This document shows positions 18,027-25,257 of a stretch of DNA of 64,000 nt, piece after piece. Where the stretch lies: NCBI GenBank assembly GCA_034435035.1, contig DAOTXW010000068.1, positions 114,690 to 178,689 of the forward strand, given 5' to 3'. The position numbers were made by a program, and so were the translations under genes. Source of the DNA: JAHEME01 sp034435035 (lineage in GTDB: Bacteria > Chloroflexota > Anaerolineae > Aggregatilineales > UBA3940). The notes below the pieces were generated by a model, which searched no databases, was not told the origin of the DNA, and was given only the letters and a program-made list of their open reading frames with translations. The number at the start of each line of letters is the position of its first letter. Position 1 is the first letter of the stretch.

Positions 18027-18554
18027 ATGGTTCGTATAAAACGCCCGGTTGATCCTGCAGTGATCAGGTCATGGCTGGTGCCGGTCGCCCGACGGTGGGT
18101 TACATTTCATTCCGCCGGGGCCATAGACTGGGACGGCCGGGCTTCAGCCTTTGTCGTCATGCAGCGCGATGCGCCCCTGCTCCATGCCTGGCTCAGAGAC
18201 AGATCAGAGGCGCCGGGATCCTTGATTGTTCCACTGGCAGGGCGCTACCCAATGCGGGATGCCCTGAATGCAGCCCGTCAGACCCGGCTTCCGCTGATCC
18301 CTGTGGGCGTCGCAATCCGCCCTGCCCTGAAGCTGCGCGGGCTCTTCGACGTGATCGTTCCACTGCCTGGCGCACTGTGCGTTGTTTTCGCCGAGCCGCC
18401 TTTCCACCTCCCTCCCAACTCAACGGATATACCCGCCGCGTGGGAGCGCGTAGCCGAAGACGCACTCCGGCGAGCAGCAGGCCGCGCACAGGATGAACTC
18501 GCCACCCGGATGCGCAGCCGGAATGTGAACCCGGGTACACACTCACACCCATGA
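18027..18554 (+). CDS. DUF374/lysophospholipid acyltransferase-like protein, reduced
   Basis: 175 aa. The middle and C-terminal part (LIPVGVAIRPALKLRGLFDVIVPLPG..., then FAEPPFHLPP and a final Ala/Arg-rich helix) follows the pattern of DUF374-type acyltransferase-like proteins, where a WDxxxIPxPF and a GEPI-like element occur in this order. The N-terminal part lacks the usual acyltransferase HxxxxD and the PDGPRGP-like loop, so it may be a degenerate or diverged member without catalytic activity. GGAGGA lies 10 bases before the ATG. It overlaps the radical SAM gene by 4 bases (ATGA), so the two are coupled. Assignment is tentative. Confidence 0.4.
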   Translation: MVRIKRPVDPAVIRSWLVPVARRWVTFHSAGAIDWDGRASAFVVMQRDAPLLHAWLRDRSEAPGSLIVPLAGRYPMRDALNAARQTRLPLIPVGVAIRPALKLRGLFDVIVPLPGALCVVFAEPPFHLPPNSTDIPAAWERVAEDALRRAAGRAQDELATRMRSRNVNPGTHSHP

Positions 18555-19768
18555 TCCACCGTGGCCTATGGGGCGGGGTCCCCCTTATCATCACATCCCG
18601 GCCCGGCTGCCTGATCCTGAGCATTGGAGACCCGGGCGACAGCCGGGTGATCACATTTGACCTGGCGGGGCGACTTTGGACTCTCTACCACGCAAACGTG
18701 ACCTACCGGCGGGGCCTTGATGGCCGCATCCTCGCCCGACAGCGCCTGCCAGGCGAGCAGCGTCTGCGCTGGTGGCTGTCTGCTGCTGAGGCCGCGCGGA
18801 TTGAGGAAACCGCACGATCCATCGCCGGCGATATCGCAGCCGCGCTGGAAACCGGTTGCCTGGCCGTGGAACCCCCACCCCGGCTGCCAGTGCTGCTGGC
18901 TCTTAAGGCGGCGGCCTCTTTTGATTCCACGGCATCCCGCGCCGACGCTGACGCCTACGCTGCTATCTACAGACCGGTAGGGATCCTGCCCCCCGATCGT
19001 TATCTGTCTATTGTCCTGCAACTCACCGAGGGCTGCTCATTCAACACCTGCACGTTCTGCAGCTTCTACCGCGACACGCCATTTCGCATCAAGAAGCCCG
19101 CTGAGCTCAGGGAGCACGCCCAGGCCGTGCAGGATTTCCTGGGAGCCGGGATCTCGCTGCGGCGTACGCTGTTTCTGGCCGATGCCAATGCGCTGACGAC
19201 GCCGATGGCGATGCTGATCCCGCTGCTGGAGACGATCCGGGGCGTCTTCGACGTAGAGAGCCTGGGTGGCATGTACTCGTTCCTCGACGGTTTCAGCGGT
19301 GAAAAGAAGAGCGTGGACGATTACCGGACACTGCACCAGCTCGGCCTTCGGCGCGTCTACGTCGGGCTGGAGAGTGGTCACGGCGGCCTGCTGGACTTCC
19401 TGCGCAAGCCAGGGACGCCGGGCGACGCTGTTACCTCGGTGAGCAGGATGAAGCAGGCCGGACTGGGAGTCGGCATCATCGTGCTGCTTGGCGCAGGGGG
19501 GCGCCAGTTCAGCGCCGCGCATGTAGAGGAGACGATTGCCGTGCTGCGCGCCATGTCTCTCCGAAAAGGAGACATCCTGTATCTGTCCGAGATCATCTTT
19601 ACCCCGGATCTGCCCTACGCGCAGGCCGCAGTTGAAGCTAATCTCATACCGCTCACGCACGCCGAATGCATGGCGCAGGGTGAGCAGATCGCGCAAGCGG
19701 TGCGGGCAGGCTCGCGGTCAGACGGCCCGGTGATCAGCCGCTACGACATCCGCGACTTCGTCTACTGA
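18551..19768 (+). CDS. Radical SAM protein of unknown substrate
   Basis: 405 aa. An N-terminal domain of about 140 residues (possibly regulatory or substrate-binding) precedes a radical SAM barrel. The [4Fe-4S] cysteines are C162, C167 and C170 in EGCSFNTCTFCSF, a CX4CX2C spacing seen in a subset of the family instead of CX3CX2C. Later barrel motifs are visible: FLADANAL, VYVGLESG and GVGIIVLLGAGG (SAM ribose/Met contacts by analogy). The C-terminus ends in a short SRYDIRDFVY. No substrate can be inferred. Coupled to the DUF374-like gene, so a lipid- or envelope-linked role is possible but unproven. Confidence 0.8.
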   Translation: MIHRGLWGGVPLIITSRPGCLILSIGDPGDSRVITFDLAGRLWTLYHANVTYRRGLDGRILARQRLPGEQRLRWWLSAAEAARIEETARSIAGDIAAALETGCLAVEPPPRLPVLLALKAAASFDSTASRADADAYAAIYRPVGILPPDRYLSIVLQLTEGCSFNTCTFCSFYRDTPFRIKKPAELREHAQAVQDFLGAGISLRRTLFLADANALTTPMAMLIPLLETIRGVFDVESLGGMYSFLDGFSGEKKSVDDYRTLHQLGLRRVYVGLESGHGGLLDFLRKPGTPGDAVTSVSRMKQAGLGVGIIVLLGAGGRQFSAAHVEETIAVLRAMSLRKGDILYLSEIIFTPDLPYAQAAVEANLIPLTHAECMAQGEQIAQAVRAGSRSDGPVISRYDIRDFVY

Positions 19769-19896
19769 ATCCCCCAGCTGCCTGACAGGACGTTCGCCAG
19801 GCTAACGCCGGAGTAGCTGTTGTTTGGCCACCGTGCGCAGGATTGCAGGGTGCTTGATTCTCGATATGATCAAGTTATCTGCATCACGGCAGCTAT

Positions 19897-22206
19897 ATGA
19901 CACAGAAATCACCTCCAACCTGGACCCAAGAATACCATGTCGCTGGCATGGACTGCGCCAGCTGCGCGCTTACCCTCGAGCGCAGTCTATCCGGCATGGA
20001 GGGGATGCAGTCTGTCCGGGTGAACTTCGCCACAGCCTCGCTCCAGATCTCAGGAACGGTCAGCCGGGATGCACTGCGCCAGCGCGTGGCCGCCCTCGGC
20101 TACCAGTTGCTGGAAGACCCTGACATCATGCCGACCCCTCTGGGCACCCCACATGCCCGTACCGGGCTGCGCGGTGTTCTCGCCTATGTCGCGACCAATC
20201 GGACAGCTGCGCTCGCGCTGGGAGGCGCAGTGATTCTGGCCTCAGCTGGCTTGCTTGACACGCTTACCTCCCTGCCGGATGCGGCTTTTGCGATCCTGCA
20301 TTTGCTGGTACTGGCGTTTGCAGGATACACCATAGCATTGAGGGGACTCCGTGGTCTGGTTGTGGGGCGTCAGATCACCATTGACTTGTTGATGACCCTG
20401 GCTGCTGCGGGCGCCGTGCTGATCGGTGAAACTGGCGAGGCTGCCACGGTAATGGTGCTGTTCGGAATCGGTGAGGCATTGGAGGGCTATACCGCAGACC
20501 GTGCACGCGACTCCTTGAGAAGCCTGATCGCGCTTGCGCCGGACCGCGCGGTAATCCTCCGATCCTGCATGGATTGCGCGGAGCATCTCGGGCAAAATGG
20601 CTACACAGGCGGCGTGTGCCCGTTCTGTGAGGCACACGAAACCGTCGTGCCGATCGCCGAGGTGAAGGCCGGAGAGACTGCCATCGTGCGGCCCGGCGAG
20701 CGTATACCCGTTGATGGCCAGATTACAGCAGGAAGTTCATGGGTGAACCAGGCGCCCATCACTGGCGAGAGCACTTCGGTCTTCAGGCAGGTGGGCGACA
20801 CGGTGTTTGCTGGCACGATCAATGGCAGGAGCGCTCTCGAGATTCTTGTGACCCGGGCTGCCGCCGACTCGACGATCAGCCGCATAGTCCGGCTGGTTGC
20901 GCAGGCGCAGGAGAGGCGTTCGCCGACCGAGCGCCTCGTCGATCGATTCGCCCGCTGGTACACCCCTGCAGTAGTGGTGACCGCAATCCTGGTCGCCGTG
21001 GCACCTCCGCTGATCTTTGGCGGCCCCTTCTTCGATGCGCCCGACGGGACGCGGGGGTGGCTGTACCGCGCCCTGGCCCTCCTGATTGTGGCCTGCCCGT
21101 GTGCGCTGGTGATCAGCACACCGGTGACCATCGTCAGCGCCCTGACGGCGCTGGCACGGCGCGGCGTGCTGATCAAGGGCGGCGAATTCCTGGATACGCT
21201 GGCCCGCGTCCGCACATTCGCCTTCGATAAGACCGGCACACTGACTGTCGGGCAGCCTGCGGTGGTGCAGGTGAGGGGCGCGACGTGTGTGCCAGATGTC
21301 CAGCCATGCAGCGAATGCGACGACATGCTGGCCCTGGCAGCCGCCGTGGAGCGCCGTTCGGAACATCCCCTGGGGCGAGCAGTGATCGACGCGGCGGCCG
21401 CCCGCGGACTCACACATCGCTATGCAGCGGCCGAAGCTGTCGAGTCGCTGGCAGGCCACGGCGTGCAGGGGTTCGTCGCGGGCACCCGGGTGATCGTTGG
21501 CAGCCATCCTTTCTTTCACGGGCAGGGGCGCGAGTGCCACGACCTTCATTCAAGCCTCGCGGACGCCGAATCAGATGGACAGACCGTGATGCTGGTCGCC
21601 CGGGATGATCGGGTGCTGGGCTTTGTCAGCACAGCGGACCGCATACGTCCGGGCAGCGCAGCGGCGCTGGGCGCCCTGAAGGCCATGGGATCGGATATTC
21701 GCACGGTCATGCTCACCGGCGATAATGAAACCGCAGCCCGGGCAGTGGCCGCGCAGCTCGGCACGGCTGATGAAATCCGTGCGGGCCTGCTACCGGAGGA
21801 CAAAGTAGAAGCCATCAAGGCGCTGAAGCAGCGCGATGGCGTGGTTGCAATGGTCGGCGATGGCATCAATGACGCGCCAGCGCTGGCCACCGCCTCCGTC
21901 GGGATTGCCATGGGTGGCGAAGGAACCGCACAGGCGATGGAAACTGCCGACGTGGTCCTGATGCAGGACAACCTGACTCAACTGCCGGACGTTGTGGAAA
22001 CGAGCCGGCGCGCCCTGCAAATCATCAGGCAGAACATCGCCTTCAGCCTCGCAATCAAAGCGGTATTCCTCCTGCTGACACTGCCCGGCTGGGCTACCCT
22101 GTGGATGGCTGTGTTCGCGGATATGGGAGCGTCACTGATCGTCACATTCAACGGGATGCGGATGTTGAGGGCCAGGGAAGCCTCGCCAGACGCCGCTGCC
22201 TCTTGA
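19897..22206 (+). CDS. Heavy-metal P1B-type ATPase with zinc-ribbon-like insert
   Basis: 769 aa metal-exporting ATPase. N-terminal HMA domain with GMDCASC (C20, C23); membrane helices; actuator domain with TGES; CPC motif (C400, C402) in VACPCALVIS; phosphorylated D444 in DKTGTL; SEHPLG in the nucleotide domain; GDGINDAPAL hinge. This set suits Zn/Cd/Pb or Cu transport; CPC with the rest is not decisive, though a ZntA-like role is plausible. Unusual is a CxxC-13-CxxC insert at C224, C227, C241 and C244 just before the VRPGERIPVDG segment of the actuator domain, and further cysteines (PCSEC) in the nucleotide domain. No metalloregulator gene is adjacent. Confidence 0.9.
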   Translation: MTQKSPPTWTQEYHVAGMDCASCALTLERSLSGMEGMQSVRVNFATASLQISGTVSRDALRQRVAALGYQLLEDPDIMPTPLGTPHARTGLRGVLAYVATNRTAALALGGAVILASAGLLDTLTSLPDAAFAILHLLVLAFAGYTIALRGLRGLVVGRQITIDLLMTLAAAGAVLIGETGEAATVMVLFGIGEALEGYTADRARDSLRSLIALAPDRAVILRSCMDCAEHLGQNGYTGGVCPFCEAHETVVPIAEVKAGETAIVRPGERIPVDGQITAGSSWVNQAPITGESTSVFRQVGDTVFAGTINGRSALEILVTRAAADSTISRIVRLVAQAQERRSPTERLVDRFARWYTPAVVVTAILVAVAPPLIFGGPFFDAPDGTRGWLYRALALLIVACPCALVISTPVTIVSALTALARRGVLIKGGEFLDTLARVRTFAFDKTGTLTVGQPAVVQVRGATCVPDVQPCSECDDMLALAAAVERRSEHPLGRAVIDAAAARGLTHRYAAAEAVESLAGHGVQGFVAGTRVIVGSHPFFHGQGRECHDLHSSLADAESDGQTVMLVARDDRVLGFVSTADRIRPGSAAALGALKAMGSDIRTVMLTGDNETAARAVAAQLGTADEIRAGLLPEDKVEAIKALKQRDGVVAMVGDGINDAPALATASVGIAMGGEGTAQAMETADVVLMQDNLTQLPDVVETSRRALQIIRQNIAFSLAIKAVFLLLTLPGWATLWMAVFADMGASLIVTFNGMRMLRAREASPDAAAS

Positions 22207-22233
22207 TGCTGACAGCAGTTTCCGACTATTCTC

Positions 22234-22263
22234 TTGACAACGCCGCGCCAATCCGTGTATTAT
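22234..22263 (+). promoter_or_regulatory. Sigma70-type promoter of the ribozyme-led operon
   Basis: Consensus TTGACA (22234-22239) and TATTAT (22258-22263) with 18-base spacing, 28 bases after the P-type ATPase stop. Start near 22270 would place the ribozyme about 90 bases into the transcript. Confidence 0.75.
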
Positions 22264-22360
22264 GCGGCCAGAGGCGTCTTGCAGGATGCTGATTCCGACA
22301 GAATTGGAGGTCTAAAAGAACGCATAGCGCCGATTCCATGACAATCTATCAGGGGAAATG

Positions 22361-22557
22361 AGCGCCAGGGCCCTGCTCGGGCAGGGTTGACGAGGTTGGA
22401 GGTTCCTCACCTCACGGTGAGCGCTAAGCTGGCCGCCAGCCAGCAAAAATCGAGAGATCGGCGGATGCCTCCCGGGGCTGCCACGCCCCGTTTACACCCC
22501 TCACTTCAGTGATGCACAAACCGGCATGGCAACATGCCGACAAAGAGCGTCACAGTG
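22361..22557 (+). ncRNA. glmS-class self-cleaving ribozyme (GlcN6P-responsive by family)
   Basis: The conserved core of the glmS ribozyme is present in order: cleavage-site A/GCGCC (A22361, G22362), P1 hairpin CCCTGC-TCGG-GCAGGG, then GTTGACGAGG at 22386-22395 with the catalytic guanine equivalent G22389, P2-region strand GGAGG (22398-22402) pairing with CCTCC (22468-22472), and TCGGCGGATGCC at 22458-22469. Downstream elements also fit: P3 hairpin CGGGGC/GCCCCG (22473-22490), a P4 helix (22502-22515 with 22547-22557), and P4.1 CGGCATG-GCAA-CATGCCG (22522-22539) with the GNRA loop. In known cases glucosamine-6-phosphate is the cofactor and cleavage lowers expression of glmS; here the next gene is glutamate synthase-like. 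An extra two-hairpin insertion of about 40 bases lies at 22405-22445. Confidence 0.9.
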
Positions 22558-22559
22558 GT

Positions 22560-22584
22560 CGCAGAGCAGTTCTGCTGCTCTGCG
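22560..22584 (+). other. Hairpin just 3' of the ribozyme
   Basis: Perfect 10-bp stem CGCAGAGCAG / CTGCTCTGCG with a 5-base loop, three bases after the ribozyme's last helix. There is no T-run after it, so it is not called a terminator; it may insulate or stabilise the RNA 3' to the ribozyme. Confidence 0.55.
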
Positions 22585-22768
22585 TTGGTGCGTTGAGGGG
22601 TGCCCCCACCTGCCTCGCTGTCAAAGGATCGGGCACATTCCGGCGTGCCATTCACATTGCGCTGCGGCCTGCGCCGCGGGCTGCCAGCATCCTGCTGCCG
22701 CCTCTCCTATCCGCAAGATACGCGCTGGCGCACATTGAACCAGTGCTAGCGAATGGAGAGACGCAAAT

Positions 22769-25252
22769 ATGACAGTAGCTTCACGCTATCACCTCGATAT
22801 TCGACCCGCTCCTGCACCGGAAGCGGGCTACCCAGCCCGCTTCCTTCACGAGGATGGATCAGCCTACGTCAAGTACGGGCACCCGGTCTTTCCAGGCTCC
22901 ACGCAGCGCGGGGACGCCTACTGGACCGCCGAGATCATCACACAGACCTGGTATCAGGCCGAGACAGGGCATATCCCTATTTCCGGAGCCGGTTACGGCG
23001 GCAAATTTGCGGGTGAAGGCTTTGACGGCATCTGGCTTGACATGAGCGAGATCGTGCGGCCAACGCGCGACGGGATCCATGGTCGCGAGGCAATCTCCAC
23101 CCGTGTGGACCTCGGTGCAGCGCCCATCTCACTGGAGTTCAGCTTGGATGGCCGCCTCGAGACACAGCCGGCGCCATGGATCAGCCTGCCAATCCCGGTC
23201 ATCTTCAACCCGCTTCCCATGGAACTACCCGGGCGGGGAGCGGTTCAGGCGCTGGCCCGGGCAGCCGATGCACTCGGGACGCTGGCGATGCTGCCCGCGG
23301 CGGCCTACGACGGCGATCTGGCGCCCTGCTCAGCCGCGCTCTCCGTGCGCCTGACTTCCCGGGAACTTGCGGCGATGCCGCCGGGGTGGGCACCCCGCTA
23401 TGTGGAGATCAGCGAGCACGAGCCATCTCCCCTGTCTCTGGCTCACGAGGCGGCATCGCGCCTGCCCGAAGCGGTGATCGGCGTGCGTTTGCCGCTGGGT
23501 CCGGAAGCACCTGCCCGCGCAGCCGATCTCGTCCAGCAGGGTGTTCGAGTTCTGCACCTGCACGCAGACGAGATCGAGGGTCGGGATGCTGCCGGGCACC
23601 CCCTGCCGGAATCGCTGCGTGAGGTACATACCCACCTGGTCAGCAAGGGTATTCGCGATCGTGTGACTCTGATCATCAGCGGAGGGATCGCCGCTGCAGA
23701 GCATGTCGCCAAGTCGGTGGCGTGCGGAGCCGATCTGGTAGCTGTTGACTTCATTCTGATTGTGGCCTGGGGATGCTCACTGTGGGCCGACAGGGGGTCG
23801 TGCCCGGCTGAGCATCGGGAGATCGATCCGGCCTGGGGCAGCCAGCGAGTCGTCAACCTGATGAACGCCTGGCGCGATCAGCTGCTGGAAGCACTCGGGG
23901 CGATGGGGATGCGCGAGGTTCGCCGGCTGCGGGGCGACGTGGGTCGAACCATCTGGCACCGGCGCGAGGAGAGCGATTTCCGCGAGACTCTGGGGGGCAG
24001 CATCCCCATCAGCCGATACCCCGCCCTGCCCCGCCCTGAGGGAGGTGAAGGTGACTTCCGCTGGCCGCTGTCGCTCCTGCTCAGTTCACAGGAGCAGGCG
24101 CGCAGCGGGCGCCCTCCATCCGGCACGCTGGAATATCGCATCGGTGAGTCGGACGGCGGATTCGACCGCCTGGCGTTCGCCTTCGAGCTGGACGCTGACC
24201 CCTGTGATGTCCCTTCCGCCGATCCCGCCCTCTTCGACTTCTCGCTGCCGCTGAATCGGCGCGATCCCGCGCGCCCCGACATTGTCCTGCCGCTGCCCTG
24301 GTACGGAGCGGGGATGTCGTACGGCAGCATCGGCATGCCGGTCATGCTGGCCCGTGTTCGAGCAGCCCGCCAGCTCGGCACATTCATTTCAACCGGTGAA
24401 GGCGGCTATCCGGATGAACTGGCGCCTTACGCAGATCATCTCATCACGCAGGTAGCCACGGGGTTGTTCGGCGTTCGCGAAGAAACGCTGCTGAGGGCGC
24501 CGATCATCGAAATCAAGTATGCGCAGGGGGCGAAGCCGGGGTTGGGTGGACATCTGCTGGGGGGCAAGAACACCGATTCGGTCGCCCGTATCCGGGAAGC
24601 CGTTCAGGGCACCTCCCTGTTCTCGCCGTTTCCATTCCACAGCGTCTACTCAGTCGAAGACCACAAGAAGCATGTCGACTGGCTCAGGCAGGTCAATCCG
24701 AACGCGTTAGTCAGTGTCAAGGTATCCACCCCGACCGATGTGGATATGGTGGCTGTCGGCTCCTACTACGCCGGTGCCCACATCGTCCATCTGGACGGCG
24801 CCTACGGCGGCACAGGAGCCGCCCCTGAGATCGCCAAGAAGAACATCGCGATGCCTATCGAGTACGCCCTACCCCGGGTGCATCGTTTCCTGGAAGCAGA
24901 GGGCATTCGCGATCAAGTGACGCTGATGGCTTCCGGCGGGCTGCGCACAGCCTTCGATGTGGCCAAGGCCATCGCCCTCGGCGCCGATGGAGCGATCCTG
25001 GGCACAGCAGAACTGGTTGCTATCGGATGCATTCGGATCGCCCAGTGTGAGAAAGGTCTGGGCTGTCCGTTTGGTATCACGACGACCGATCCCGAACACG
25101 CACGCAAGATTGATGCCGATGTTGGCTTCCAGCGGATCGTGAATCTATACACGGGCTGGCTGTGGCAGCTTGCCGGCATCCTGCAGAGACTCGGGATGCA
25201 GTCCATCCATGATCTGCGCGGCCGCAGCGATCTACTAATGTACCTGGAGTGA
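22769..25252 (+). CDS. Glutamate synthase FMN/Fe-S domain protein with duplicated barrel
   Basis: 827 aa, COG0069-like. The C-terminal half (about 421-827) is a glutamate synthase central domain: GAGMSYGSIG, STGEGGYP, KYAQGAKPGLGGHL, HLDGAYGGTGAAP, and [3Fe-4S] cysteines C754, C760 and C766 before CPFGITTTDP. It would make glutamate from 2-oxoglutarate and ammonia channelled from a glutaminase partner. The N-terminal half looks like a decayed copy: VTLIISGGIAAAEHVAKS near residue 297 mirrors VTLMASGGLRTAFDVAKA near 715, and RVVNLMNAWRDQLLEALG mirrors RIVNLYTGWLWQLAGILQ, but its cluster cysteines are incomplete. GGAG precedes the ATG. The next gene supplies the amidotransferase. No gltD-like electron-donor gene is in the window. 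Confidence 0.85.
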   Translation: MTVASRYHLDIRPAPAPEAGYPARFLHEDGSAYVKYGHPVFPGSTQRGDAYWTAEIITQTWYQAETGHIPISGAGYGGKFAGEGFDGIWLDMSEIVRPTRDGIHGREAISTRVDLGAAPISLEFSLDGRLETQPAPWISLPIPVIFNPLPMELPGRGAVQALARAADALGTLAMLPAAAYDGDLAPCSAALSVRLTSRELAAMPPGWAPRYVEISEHEPSPLSLAHEAASRLPEAVIGVRLPLGPEAPARAADLVQQGVRVLHLHADEIEGRDAAGHPLPESLREVHTHLVSKGIRDRVTLIISGGIAAAEHVAKSVACGADLVAVDFILIVAWGCSLWADRGSCPAEHREIDPAWGSQRVVNLMNAWRDQLLEALGAMGMREVRRLRGDVGRTIWHRREESDFRETLGGSIPISRYPALPRPEGGEGDFRWPLSLLLSSQEQARSGRPPSGTLEYRIGESDGGFDRLAFAFELDADPCDVPSADPALFDFSLPLNRRDPARPDIVLPLPWYGAGMSYGSIGMPVMLARVRAARQLGTFISTGEGGYPDELAPYADHLITQVATGLFGVREETLLRAPIIEIKYAQGAKPGLGGHLLGGKNTDSVARIREAVQGTSLFSPFPFHSVYSVEDHKKHVDWLRQVNPNALVSVKVSTPTDVDMVAVGSYYAGAHIVHLDGAYGGTGAAPEIAKKNIAMPIEYALPRVHRFLEAEGIRDQVTLMASGGLRTAFDVAKAIALGADGAILGTAELVAIGCIRIAQCEKGLGCPFGITTTDPEHARKIDADVGFQRIVNLYTGWLWQLAGILQRLGMQSIHDLRGRSDLLMYLE

Positions 25253-25257
25253 AGACC

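Larger units (their letters stand above)
22207..22768 (+). promoter_or_regulatory. Long 5' leader of the glutamate synthase-like operon
   Basis: This 562-base gap is the only gene-free stretch over 300 bases. It holds a promoter (22234-22263), a glmS-class ribozyme (22361-22557), a hairpin (22560-22584) and a GGAG ribosome site at 22755-22758 before the ATG at 22769. Nothing further is recognised in 22585-22750; short reading frames there lack a ribosome site and family resemblance. Confidence 0.75.

Noticed and set aside
22560..22584. Hairpin after the ribozyme as an intrinsic terminator
   Set aside because: No T-run follows it and it would cut off the operon it precedes.
22509..22772. Open reading frame of 87 codons in the leader of the glutamate synthase-like genes
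   Set aside because: It lies across ribozyme helices P4/P4.1 and the hairpin, has no ribosome site and no family resemblance; bases there are explained by RNA pairing.
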